64,000 nucleotides of DNA from an uncultured Hyphomicrobium sp. (GTDB lineage Bacteria > Pseudomonadota > Alphaproteobacteria > Rhizobiales > Hyphomicrobiaceae): NCBI RefSeq assembly GCF_902826555.1, contig NZ_CADEFI010000009.1, positions 30,146 through 94,145 of the forward strand, read 5' to 3'. A program made the position numbers and the translations under genes. The notes below the pieces were generated by a model. The model searched no databases. It saw nothing but the letters and a program-made list of their open reading frames with translations, and was not told the origin of the DNA. Shown piece after piece: positions 8,550 through 17,765 of this stretch. Every line of letters starts with the position of its first letter. Within the stretch, counting starts at the first letter, position 1.

Positions 8550-11500
8550 TCAGTAACGCACCGTCAACTGCGCCGACCCGATGTGGGCCAGGAAGTCTTC
8601 GCGAATATTGGCGTCGTAGTTGAGCTGGAACGTCGACTCCGCCCCGACCTGCGCCAGGAGACCCAGGCCAATCGCCGCTGAATCGCGCCCGACGCCAGGC
8701 CCAGCGGCCGAGAACGTCGCGCCGCCGGCGGCGAAGCTCGCGGTCACATCCTGCGCATCGTCCGCGAACTCGTGCAGCCACAAGGCGCGCGCCTCGAGCA
8801 CGGTATCGGCGGCAACCGGCACCAGCGCCTTGACGCCGAGCCCCGACACCAGCGAGTCGTTGTCCTGGTCGTCGACGGCGAGCGCCATGCCGGCGCCGCT
8901 GGTCTCCGTATAACCGTCCTGCCGCAGGTTGGAGTATGTCAGCGACGCGACCGGCGTCAGCACGCTGCCGCCACCGACACGCATCGGCACCCCGACCTCC
9001 AGCGCAGCATTGTATTGCTGGCCGTCGTGATCGCCCTTGGCCACGTCGTCCAGCGGCACGCTCAGAACGCGCGACGTTTCGTAGTCGTGCCAGGTGAAGC
9101 CCGTGCGACCCGTCGCATACCAGCCCGAGCCCTTGTACGAGCCGTAAAGTTCGACCAGATAGCTGTCGATGCTGGTATTGTTCTGACGCGTATCGCCCTC
9201 GCCATCAATCTCCGTGTTGGCATACCCGACGGCCACGCCGACGCGCACGCCCGGAGCCGTCCAGTTGTCGTAGCCAGCGAGAATGCCGTAGAGGCGTGCA
9301 TCGTAGCCATCGACGTGCTCGACCTCGTCCTGATTGAAGCCGACACCGAAGGCACGGCCCCAGAGCGCATTGCCGCCCGCGGACGGACCCGCATCGACGC
9401 TCGCCGTGGGTCCGCCGAGGCTGGACCGGTTGGGATCGCTTTGCTTCATGCCGAGACCCGAAGGCTGCGCGAAACTGCCGGCCGAGCCCGTCGCCCCCAC
9501 CGACGAGAGGCGTGCATCGATATGCTGCCCCGTCGCCTGATTGAGAAGAATCGCAGCCTGCTGCGTGGCGTAGTTGGTCTCGGGCTTCAGCTGCTCGCCC
9601 GCCTTGCGCACGTCGTCGTCTTCCGTGAGGTTCTGCACGGCCGCCGCCAAAGCGTCCACATCGGGATCGCTGCCGTCAGTAGCCATGAGAGCATTGAGAG
9701 TGGTGATGCCGGGGTTCGACAAGCCTTCGACAACCGACGCGTCGGCGACCGTCGACCCGACGACCAGCGACTTGTTCAGGTTCTTGTCGATCGCCCACGT
9801 GACGAGGACGGTGTTGCCTTCGACTCCGGGAAGTTTGTCGCCATAGAGCTCTTTGGCGACGAGGAACCACTCGCCGCTGTGAACGGCATGGTCGATGATC
9901 GGCGTCACGGTTGTCTTCGTCGATCCGCTCGCGCCATCCGCCGAGATCGTGCTGCTGCTGCCGTCGACCGCAAGGCCGGTCACGTTCCAGCCGGCCATGG
10001 CGCCGTCGCCGATAGCGAGCCGGCCCTTGATGTATCCGCTCTGATCGGACGGCGCGTCTTTGCTCGAGTTCGCGCCCGATCCCGTGATATGCGGCTTCAG
10101 GTCGACCGTCTGCGGCGTAATCGTCACATTGGAGCCGGCGGTGCTCAGCAGCGTGGCGTCCAGATATTGATGGTTGACGGTCAGGATGCTGAGGTCCCGT
10201 TCGAACACACCTGCGTTCTCGAACGTGAAGTGGCGGTCGGGATTGTCCTCGACCAGCTTGGCAACGGCGTTTGCAAGCGCCGCTGCATAAGTCAGTCCGG
10301 TGTCCGACGTGAAGATCTCGGGCGCGCCGCCCTCGTCCTCCTCCTCCTCCTCTCCTTCGTCCTCGCCAAAGGCTGCGCTACGCCCCGCGACGTAGACGCT
10401 GTAGGGATTGCCGTTGATTTGCCGTCCGGCAACATCGCCAAAGTTGTTTGCGTCGAGGTAGTTCGTGACGCGCCGCATGTCGACGATGACATTGCCGTCA
10501 ATGGTGGCACCCGCGTTGTTCTTCAGAACGTGGGCGCCATTTCCGTAGTAGAGATTGCCGATGAGCGTGCCGTTGTTCTCGATCTCGCTGTCGCGGCGGT
10601 CGACTATGCCACCAGGGGTATTGGAATTCGGGATCGCCCCATTCGCACCGTTGATGGTGATGGGATCAGCACCAAAACCAATGCGTCCCATGACCGATAG
10701 GCCATTGAGACCCGTTACGATCACGTTGCCGTTGATCGTGCCGTTGTTCTCGATGAATGATTTTCCGAAGCCCGCCTCGCGCCCCGTGCAGACGTTAGGC
10801 GACGTGCAGTTGGCAACTTCCCCATCGGGCATGTGCTTCAGCAAGCGACCGTCCCACGTCACAATGGCGGCGGCCGACCCGGTCGTTCCTGGCGTGTTGG
10901 TGAGCGGATCGGGCGCGACCTCGTAGCCGGAAATCGTGCCGTTGTTCACCAGCTCGAAGGAGTTCGAGCGCGTGAAGATGGCTGCAGTGTATTGGCCGGT
11001 CGCCTTGATTGTCCCGTTGTTCGTGACGTTGTGGTCCCTGATCTCCTCTTCGTTGTTGTACACGCCGGCAGCTGCAGCCAGCGTACCGGGCGTTCCTCCG
11101 GCATGCGCCGTGGCAGTGATGGCGCCGGCACCGTTGACGGAAATGGAATCGAGCTGTCCGCGCTGCACGGAAATCAACCCGTCGTTCACCATCGTCACTT
11201 CGTCGGCATCATTCTGGACGAAGACGCTGGCCGCCTGCCCGAGCCCGTTGTGGATTGCGCTGATCGATCCCGTGTTGAAAAGGGTGAACTCGCTGATGTT
11301 GTCGGAGTCGCTGGCCTTGATTCCGTAGATCGCGAAATTCTTGTTGGTGTTGCTGACCGGATTGACCACCACGCCTGTCATCGGGTTGGTCACCACGCCC
11401 AAGGTCGCGGTGATATTCGCCGTATTGGTCAGGATCGCTGTTCCCTCCTCTCCCGGCGCGGAGGTGGCCTTGACGCGGATCACCTTGTTGCCCGTGGCAC

Positions 11501-11744
11501 CGTTGGCGGCGTTTCCGGTGTCAGGATCCGTATTGGCGGTCGACCCGCCGAAATCCCCGGTGGTATCCGTCGAGAAGGTCGACGTATCGGTGCAAGTGAA
11601 AAGCGATGAGGTGTCCCCGGCACCGCTCGAGACGCAAGCCGCCATCGCCGGATGAGAGACGGTAATGCTTAGCGCGAAGGCAAATGACGCCGTAGCGGCA
11701 GCGAGAGCAAAGCGGCTGGAAGTCGTGAACGCAAAACGAGTCAT
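8550..11744 (-). CDS. Autotransporter with C-terminal beta-barrel
   Basis: The product is about 1,064 residues. A signal peptide ends HPAMA. The passenger contains many NNGTI-like repeats (for example NNGTIKATG, NNGTISGYE, NNGTINGNV), typical of a right-handed beta-helix. A strongly acidic Glu/Asp tract lies about 40% along. The last 280 residues form the autotransporter barrel, starting near NALWGRAFGVGF and ending in an aromatic residue (TVRY). It would be surface-exposed; no protease triad or adhesin motif is obvious. Two ATG codons are possible, at 11756 and 11744. I prefer 11744 because the alternative adds acidic residues to the signal peptide. Confidence 0.88.
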   Translation of the reverse strand: MTRFAFTTSSRFALAAATASFAFALSITVSHPAMAACVSSGAGDTSSLFTCTDTSTFSTDTTGDFGGSTANTDPDTGNAANGATGNKVIRVKATSAPGEEGTAILTNTANITATLGVVTNPMTGVVVNPVSNTNKNFAIYGIKASDSDNISEFTLFNTGSISAIHNGLGQAASVFVQNDADEVTMVNDGLISVQRGQLDSISVNGAGAITATAHAGGTPGTLAAAAGVYNNEEEIRDHNVTNNGTIKATGQYTAAIFTRSNSFELVNNGTISGYEVAPDPLTNTPGTTGSAAAIVTWDGRLLKHMPDGEVANCTSPNVCTGREAGFGKSFIENNGTINGNVIVTGLNGLSVMGRIGFGADPITINGANGAIPNSNTPGGIVDRRDSEIENNGTLIGNLYYGNGAHVLKNNAGATIDGNVIVDMRRVTNYLDANNFGDVAGRQINGNPYSVYVAGRSAAFGEDEGEEEEEDEGGAPEIFTSDTGLTYAAALANAVAKLVEDNPDRHFTFENAGVFERDLSILTVNHQYLDATLLSTAGSNVTITPQTVDLKPHITGSGANSSKDAPSDQSGYIKGRLAIGDGAMAGWNVTGLAVDGSSSTISADGASGSTKTTVTPIIDHAVHSGEWFLVAKELYGDKLPGVEGNTVLVTWAIDKNLNKSLVVGSTVADASVVEGLSNPGITTLNALMATDGSDPDVDALAAAVQNLTEDDDVRKAGEQLKPETNYATQQAAILLNQATGQHIDARLSSVGATGSAGSFAQPSGLGMKQSDPNRSSLGGPTASVDAGPSAGGNALWGRAFGVGFNQDEVEHVDGYDARLYGILAGYDNWTAPGVRVGVAVGYANTEIDGEGDTRQNNTSIDSYLVELYGSYKGSGWYATGRTGFTWHDYETSRVLSVPLDDVAKGDHDGQQYNAALEVGVPMRVGGGSVLTPVASLTYSNLRQDGYTETSGAGMALAVDDQDNDSLVSGLGVKALVPVAADTVLEARALWLHEFADDAQDVTASFAAGGATFSAAGPGVGRDSAAIGLGLLAQVGAESTFQLNYDANIREDFLAHIGSAQLTVRY

Positions 11745-11756
11745 ATCCTCCCCCAT

Positions 11757-12350
11757 CGACAGATGTTGGTGCTTGCATTTTATTGTTTGATGTCTGAGCG
11801 GTTAGGCGCGCAGGGGCGCCCTAGGCCTGGAGCCCGTTAGGGCCACGGCAATCGCAACGGCGGCTCGGGAGATCGTTGCAAAATCGTCGGGGTGACGGTG
11901 ACGTCGACAACGCAATACATAGCCCCTCCCCTTGGGAACCCATGCGCCAAAGCGGAGAGACGCTCCCCATCGGCAACTGACTTCCTCGTTCGTCACGCAT
12001 GGCAGCCGAAGCCCAGGACATGCGGAACACAATAACATTTCACGCTTTGCACACTGATGGTCAGGCTGAGTAATGAGAATAGGATTTGTTCCCGACCTCG
12101 GTATTGCTCCGCTAGGAACTTTCCCGATGTTGCCATACGGTGACATCGCGGATCGCACCCATCCGTTCTCTGAGCACGTGCAACATTGCAACGGCCGACG
12201 AATTGTTTACTGACTACGTAGACAATTCGATGCCCCCATGTATGGTCGTTTATGTCAGCGTGACTATTAGCCAGCGTACCGTGGGATCGGCACCCAGCCA
12301 GCCAACCTCCGTCTGACAAAACGGGATTTGTCGGCTTGGGGGGCTGAATA
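11757..12350. other. Intergenic region between divergent genes
   Basis: The 594 bases between the autotransporter and the TonB receptor have lower GC than their surroundings and no convincing gene. Open frames here lack family likeness and ribosome binding sites. The only clear structure is the palindrome at 12199-12229. Promoters for both flanking genes must lie here. Confidence 0.6.
12199..12229. promoter_or_regulatory. Long inverted repeat, candidate operator
   Basis: Arms CGAATTGTTTAC and GTAGACAATTCG flank a 7-base spacer (TGACTAC). Eleven of 12 pairs match. It lies about 120 bp before the TonB receptor start. It does not fit the Irr, RirA or Fur consensus I know, so the regulator is unknown. 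Confidence 0.55.
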
Positions 12351-14942
12351 ATGAAACTCTTTGTTGGACGTTTGCGCACCGCTGCGCAGATGACGACGTG
12401 CGCCGCTGCACTTTTCGCCAACGCCGCTCACGCTCAGAAGGCCGCTGAGCCTGCCCAGACGCCGGCCGAGCTGCCGCCGTTGGAGGTGACGGCGAAAAAG
12501 GCGCAAAAAACCGCTCCCGCAAAGAAAGCACAGGCAAAGGCTGCACCGAAGGCCGCACCTCAGCCGGTCCAGTCCGCTTCCCAGGATGAGGATCGCTCGG
12601 GTCTTCCGAGCGGCGTCGCTCCGGTCAAAAACTATGTGGCCAAGGACGCAACCACAGGCACCAAGACCGATACGCCGCTTCAGGAAACGCCCCAGTCGAT
12701 CTCCGTCGTCGGTGCCGAGCAGATCCGCGACCAGGGCGCGCGCACGATCCAGGAAGCAATCCGCTATGTGCCGGGCGTGCTTGCGGACGGCTTCGGCTAC
12801 GACAGCCGCGGCGACTACTTCTACATTCGCGGCGTCGAAGGCGCGCATTTCCTCGACGGCATGAGAACACCTCTCGGCTACAACCGCATCCCGCTCGATC
12901 CGTTCACGCTCGAGCGCGTAGAGGTGCTGCGCGGACCCGCTTCCATGCTCTACGGTCAAAGCTCCTCCGGCGGACTCGTCAACGGCATCTCGAAGCGTCC
13001 GCAGGAAGACGCGCACCGGGAGATCACGGTCGAATACGGATCGTTCGATTTCAAGCAGGTCAAGACCGACATGACCGGTCCGCTGACCGAGGACGGCAAG
13101 TGGCTGTACCGCATCGTCGGCGTGGCGCGTGATGCCGAGACGCAGGTGGACTACGTCGACAACAACAACCTGATGCTGGCTCCGTCGATCACCTACAAGC
13201 CGACCAACGACACCAGCATCACGCTGCTGACCAGCTTCCAGGACTACGAATCGGGTTCGACCCAGCAGTTCCTGCCTCACGAAGGAACGCTCTATCCTAA
13301 CGCCACGTACGGGCGCGTACCGCGCAGCCAGTTCCTCGGCGAGCCCGGCGACTACTACGAGACCGAGGCGCAGTCGGCGTCGCTGCTGATCGATCACAAG
13401 TTCAGCAAGGACCTGATCCTGCACCACGGCGTGCGCTATGGGCATACGGAAAACGCCTACGAATCGACCTATCCCGCCATCCTGGGAGCCGGACGGATCG
13501 CGACCATCAACTCCGCGCTTAACGGCGCAATCCTCGATACGATTTTCCCGGGCTTCGGCTTCCCCGCTCCTGCCGACGTTCCGTTCAGCGTCCCCAATGC
13601 ACCCTTCCTCGACGCCGCGCATACGCAAATGGCGCGCGCGCAGACGGTGCGCTACACGACGACGGAGATTGTGACCTCGGATACGAACCTCACCGGCAAA
13701 TTCGATACCGGTCCCGTCTCTCACACGTTGACCGGCGGCTACGATCTCATGTGGTACGACACCCACGGACAGACCACGCCGATCCTGATCAACAACCTCC
13801 TGCAGTCGGACATCCTGTCCCCCGGGTTCAACACGTTGCTTACGCCGTACGATGCCCTGATTCAGTTCTTCTCTGGTGGCGCGGCAAACGCAGCATCGGT
13901 CGCACAAGGACTGACGCAGGCCTTCGGCGGGCAGAAGCCATTCAACATCTTCAACCCGCAGTATGGACAGAACTCCCCGGTCTTCGAATTCGGAAACGTC
14001 ACTTACGCGAACGGCATCCCGATGACACCGTTCGGGCAGGAGCAGATCCAGAACGGCATCTATCTGCAGGACCAGCTCCGCTTCGGTCCGTGGATCGCCG
14101 TGCTCGGACTGCGGCACGATTGGCTCACGATCAAGAGCCGTGGCCAGCAGGACGAGGAAGAGACGGCGACCACGGGCCGCGCCGCACTGATGTACGCTTT
14201 CGACTTCGGTCTCACGCCGTATGTCAGCTATTCGGAATCGTTCACTCCGATTCCCGGTACCCCCATTGTCGAAGACTATACGGACACGACTTTCAAGGCC
14301 GCGAAGCCGATGGAAGGCGAGCAAGTCGAGATCGGCTTCAAGTTCGCCCCCCGCGGCACTCCGTTCATGCTCAACGTTGCCGCCTACGAGCTCACGGAAT
14401 CGAACCGCATCGTGCAGCCCGACATCCTGTTCGAAGCGCTGCAGGGCGCCTCGGTCCGCGTGCGCGGCGTCGAGGTGGAGGCGGCCGGCAGGGTCACGGA
14501 GAACTTCAAACTGATCGGCACCTACGCCTTTACCGACGCCATCTACGAGAAGTATCACCCGCTCTACGCCTACAACGAGGGCACGGCCGTCGAGGGAATC
14601 CCCCGCCATCAGGCGTCGCTGTGGGGCATCTACAGCTTCAACGACGGGTTCCTCAACGGCCTGTCGCTGGGCCTGGGCGTGCGTTACGTCGGAGAGACGT
14701 CGGACGTCGGACAGCGGCTCGCGGCTCCGACCTATTCGTCGACCGAGCTCTTTGAGGTCACCACGCCGTCCTACACGCTGGTCGACGGCATGATCGCTTA
14801 CGAGACAGACGACTGGCGCTGGCAGCTTTCGGCGCAGAACATCGAGGACAAATATCACGTGGTATCCTGCACGGCCGATCGCGGCGACTGCGCCATCGGA
14901 CAGGCCCGCACCGTCATCACCGGCTTCACTTACAAGTTCTGA
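12351..14942 (+). CDS. TonB-dependent siderophore receptor (FhuA-type)
   Basis: The product has 863 residues. A signal peptide ends NAAHA, followed by a TonB-box-like PPLEVTA and a Lys/Ala/Pro-rich linker. The plug domain has ETPQSISVVGAEQIRDQGARTIQEAIRYVPGV and VEVLRGPASMLYGQSSSGGLVN, diagnostic of the siderophore receptor subfamily. The barrel ends AQNIEDKYHV...GFTYKF with a terminal Phe. It probably imports a ferric siderophore. The next two genes, a small membrane protein and a PepSY protein, are typical partners for reductive iron release. Confidence 0.93.
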   Translation: MKLFVGRLRTAAQMTTCAAALFANAAHAQKAAEPAQTPAELPPLEVTAKKAQKTAPAKKAQAKAAPKAAPQPVQSASQDEDRSGLPSGVAPVKNYVAKDATTGTKTDTPLQETPQSISVVGAEQIRDQGARTIQEAIRYVPGVLADGFGYDSRGDYFYIRGVEGAHFLDGMRTPLGYNRIPLDPFTLERVEVLRGPASMLYGQSSSGGLVNGISKRPQEDAHREITVEYGSFDFKQVKTDMTGPLTEDGKWLYRIVGVARDAETQVDYVDNNNLMLAPSITYKPTNDTSITLLTSFQDYESGSTQQFLPHEGTLYPNATYGRVPRSQFLGEPGDYYETEAQSASLLIDHKFSKDLILHHGVRYGHTENAYESTYPAILGAGRIATINSALNGAILDTIFPGFGFPAPADVPFSVPNAPFLDAAHTQMARAQTVRYTTTEIVTSDTNLTGKFDTGPVSHTLTGGYDLMWYDTHGQTTPILINNLLQSDILSPGFNTLLTPYDALIQFFSGGAANAASVAQGLTQAFGGQKPFNIFNPQYGQNSPVFEFGNVTYANGIPMTPFGQEQIQNGIYLQDQLRFGPWIAVLGLRHDWLTIKSRGQQDEEETATTGRAALMYAFDFGLTPYVSYSESFTPIPGTPIVEDYTDTTFKAAKPMEGEQVEIGFKFAPRGTPFMLNVAAYELTESNRIVQPDILFEALQGASVRVRGVEVEAAGRVTENFKLIGTYAFTDAIYEKYHPLYAYNEGTAVEGIPRHQASLWGIYSFNDGFLNGLSLGLGVRYVGETSDVGQRLAAPTYSSTELFEVTTPSYTLVDGMIAYETDDWRWQLSAQNIEDKYHVVSCTADRGDCAIGQARTVITGFTYKF

Positions 14943-14985
14943 CGTTTGAAGGAACACCCAACGGCACACGAGAGGTCGCCGACCA

Positions 14986-15573
14986 TTGAGCCTTGAAATT
15001 CTCGATCGCGTCGCAGTGCTTGCGATCGCCGGCGGCCTCCTCATGGCTGCCGGCGTCGTCATGCTGCGCGCGCGCTGGCTCGCCCGCGGCACCGGCGGAC
15101 GTGTCTACCTGATCGGCGGTTGGGCAGCAGTTCTCTCCGCGTTCTTTGCCTTCTCCGAGGCCTCCGGCGCAGAGCTCGGCACGACCTACGCCCTCGGCGC
15201 GCTGTCGGTCGCGGCCTATGCCCTGATCGCCATCACCTTCGAGCAACGCGACGCCAAACGCCGCGAGCCGCGCGAGCCTGCTCTCGACCCGGAGGAGCGC
15301 CCGACCAACTGGCGGCGCGGCATCGGCAAGGCTCTGCTCGCCATCGTACTCGCCGGGATCGCCTCCATCGGCATCGGTGTCGCGTTGGCGATCTATCTTC
15401 CGCTGCCGCCGGCAGACCGCGCCGTCATCGGCGGCCTGTTGGTGCCGATCCTGTGGGGCGGCGGCATGGCCTGGACACTCTGCGACCCGCGTCTCGTGCG
15501 CGCCACCGTCATCTTGCTCGTCGTCTCTGCGCTAGGCTACGGCGTCGCCTTCCTTCCCAAGGTGCTGTCATGA
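14986..15573 (+). CDS. Small integral membrane protein of the iron-uptake cluster
   Basis: The product has 195 residues with a TTG start. About six hydrophobic segments are present, the first at residues 8-26, with a charged loop near residues 85-108 (EQRDAKRREPREP). I do not recognise a family. Its stop overlaps the start of the PepSY gene (ATGA), and it begins 44 bp after the TonB receptor, so the three probably form one operon. The start is the least certain part; GAGAGG lies upstream. Confidence 0.7.
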   Translation: MSLEILDRVAVLAIAGGLLMAAGVVMLRARWLARGTGGRVYLIGGWAAVLSAFFAFSEASGAELGTTYALGALSVAAYALIAITFEQRDAKRREPREPALDPEERPTNWRRGIGKALLAIVLAGIASIGIGVALAIYLPLPPADRAVIGGLLVPILWGGGMAWTLCDPRLVRATVILLVVSALGYGVAFLPKVLS

Positions 15574-17087
15574 TGCAGGACGTCGCGTCCCAAAAGCCGC
15601 GCAAGCGACAATTTCTCCCGCCGCAATTCGTGCGCGCCATGCTGGCCGGACATTCCGCGCTCGGCATCGCCTTCGCGGCGCTGATTTACGTCGTCTGCCT
15701 GACCGGAACCCTGGCAGTCTTTCTCCATGAGCTGCAGCGATGGGAGCAGCCGGATGCTCCGGTGATCGATGATCCACTGACGCCTGCAGCCGTGACCAAC
15801 GCCCTCGATGGCGTCTATCAGAAAGCGGTCGCCCTGAATGCAGCCCACGACGTCTTCCTCATGGGCCCCGGACCGGTGCAAAAGCGATTTATTGTCAGCT
15901 TCCATGATCACGATTCCGGCCTCGAAGGCGAATGGATCGCTGATACCGGTGGCAACCTCGCAGTCGAGCACAAGGCCCCCTGGTCGGAATTCGTCGGCGA
16001 ACTCCATATGCACCTGCATCTCCCGCGCACCTGGGGCCTGTTCCTCGTGGGTCTGACGGGCGTGACGCTGCTCTCGTCCCTCGTCTCGGGGCTGCTCTCG
16101 CATCCCCGCCTCTTCAAGGACGCGTTTGCGCTCCGATGGGGCGGCTCACGCCGCTTGCAGGAAGCCGACCTGCATAACCGTCTCGGTGTCTGGGGCCTGC
16201 CGTTCCACGTCGTCGTCTCCACCACCGGCGCGCTCCTCGGCTTGTCCACGCTCATTGTCGGCGTGCTCGCGCTCGCAGCTTATGACGGCGACTCCGAGAA
16301 GGCTTTCGCCACCATCCTCGGGCCCATGGCAACCGAGGACGAGACCGCCGCACCACTCCCAGACCTCGCAGCCATGATCCGCCAGGTCCAGGCCCAGCAT
16401 CCCGGCGCCGAATTCGCGAGCGCCAACATCGGCCACATCGCCAAGAAAGGGCAGGTGGTGCATCTCGGCATGCGCACGTCAGGCCACCTCGCGATGTCGA
16501 ACAGCTATTATTTCGACGGTACCGGAAAACCGCTCGGCGACGGCGGCCTCGAGACAGGAAGCATCGGCCAGCAGATCCTCGGCGCGCTGCAGCCCTTGCA
16601 TTTCGGATGGTTCGGCGGCTTTCCCGTCAAGATCGCTTACGGCATCCTCGGCCTGGCACTGACCGTCGTCACGCACACGGGCATTACCGTCTGGCTGGCG
16701 CGGCGGCGCGAACGGGGGCGCCCTAGCCCGCATTGGGAAAAAATCTGGACGGCCCTGGCCTGGAGCCAGCCGCTGGCCCTTGCCGTTGTCGCAATTGCAA
16801 TCTTTGCCGGCGCCGAGAGCCTCGCCGTCACGGCCTATCTCGTCACGACCCTCGTCAGCATGGTGGGATCTCAGGCAGCAAGCCAAGCCACGACGGCCGG
16901 GCGCATCATCCGCTTGTTGGCTGCGCTCGCGATCCTCGCCGCACTCGCCATGCATGCCCTCGCCTGGGCAGATCGTATGACGGACCCCACCGCGCCCTGG
17001 GTCAGCGCAGCCTTCGCCGCAACAGCGCTCGCCTTGCTCGTCTCGGCCGTTCGGCCCTGGCCCCGGTCTCGCGCCGGAGCCGCGTGA
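15570..17087 (+). CDS. PepSY-associated transmembrane protein (PiuB-like)
   Basis: The product has 505 residues. It has the PepSY-TM architecture: a first helix near residues 23-50 (GIAFAALIYVVCLTGTLAVF), a large periplasmic part, LHMHLHLPRTWGLFLVGLTGV, HNRLGVWGLPFHVVVSTTGALLGL, and further helices to the end. The conserved His residues resemble haem-binding or ferric-reductase membrane proteins. In this position it probably helps release or reduce siderophore iron at the inner membrane. The start overlaps the previous stop. Confidence 0.85.
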   Translation: MMQDVASQKPRKRQFLPPQFVRAMLAGHSALGIAFAALIYVVCLTGTLAVFLHELQRWEQPDAPVIDDPLTPAAVTNALDGVYQKAVALNAAHDVFLMGPGPVQKRFIVSFHDHDSGLEGEWIADTGGNLAVEHKAPWSEFVGELHMHLHLPRTWGLFLVGLTGVTLLSSLVSGLLSHPRLFKDAFALRWGGSRRLQEADLHNRLGVWGLPFHVVVSTTGALLGLSTLIVGVLALAAYDGDSEKAFATILGPMATEDETAAPLPDLAAMIRQVQAQHPGAEFASANIGHIAKKGQVVHLGMRTSGHLAMSNSYYFDGTGKPLGDGGLETGSIGQQILGALQPLHFGWFGGFPVKIAYGILGLALTVVTHTGITVWLARRRERGRPSPHWEKIWTALAWSQPLALAVVAIAIFAGAESLAVTAYLVTTLVSMVGSQAASQATTAGRIIRLLAALAILAALAMHALAWADRMTDPTAPWVSAAFAATALALLVSAVRPWPRSRAGAA

Positions 17088-17090
17088 TCC

Positions 17091-17507
17091 TCACTCGGAC
17101 TTGACGAGGCGGAGAAGCGCGACGCCATCCTCACCGAGAAGCCTGAGGAACGTCCCCTCGATCTCGAAGCTGCTGGTCCTCTCGAGGGCTTGGAGAAACT
17201 TGCGCTCCTGGTCCATGACCGCAGGCGGACACATCTTGCGGCTCGTCGCCAGCGGCCCGAATGCGATCTTGGCGTCCTCGATCTTGGCCATGCCGTTGAA
17301 CCGGTTGCAACCGCCCGACCCGCTCGCGCGCCCCGCGGCGTCGATCACAAGCGTCGAGGCGACATTGTCCACGACACCGGCTCCACCGATATCCTCCGCA
17401 AGCCATGTCACGCCCGCAATCTGGATATCCTCCTCTGCACTCGCGGAGGGGCCGGAAAGCGCCAATGCCATGAGCGTTGTCACCGCCGCATATTCGAATG
17501 CTCTCAT
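17091..17507 (-). CDS. Secreted META domain protein (HslJ-like)
   Basis: The product has 138 residues. A signal peptide ends PSASA, followed by a META domain: GVTWLAEDI, GRASGSGGCNRFNGMAKI and FGPLATSRKMCPPAVMDQERKFLQAL. The GCNRF and MxC motifs are diagnostic. META proteins sit in the envelope and are linked to heat or drug stress in other species. GGGAGAGAG before the ATG at 17507 sets the start. It converges with the PepSY gene, ending 3 bp from it. Confidence 0.9.
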   Translation of the reverse strand: MRAFEYAAVTTLMALALSGPSASAEEDIQIAGVTWLAEDIGGAGVVDNVASTLVIDAAGRASGSGGCNRFNGMAKIEDAKIAFGPLATSRKMCPPAVMDQERKFLQALERTSSFEIEGTFLRLLGEDGVALLRLVKSE

Positions 17508-17765
17508 TGCAACTCTCTCCCTGGACGAGACACCGCCACCCCTGCGACAATTCAATTTAGGAATCGGCTACAATCATGTCGTATCCATTATGAGGGTAAA
17601 TACGAAGCGGCGGCCGCCTTGTGTCGAGCTGCCCGCCGCACCTGCCACGCGACGGAGACCGCCGACGATCCGACCACGATCGCTTTGGGCCGCATCAGCT
17701 CCGACGATCATCGGTCCCATCTAGTGCCGACGATCCCGCCGCTCCTTGAAGGAGGAGACGGAGAA

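Noticed and set aside
8772-10700. Long plus-strand open frame opposite the autotransporter
   Set aside because: It is a mirror frame of a clear autotransporter gene; Arg/Val-rich low-complexity sequence with no motifs.
11802-12191. Minus-strand open frame of 129 codons in the 594-bp gap
   Set aside because: Composition is unlike a protein, with no domain likeness, signal peptide or ribosome binding site.
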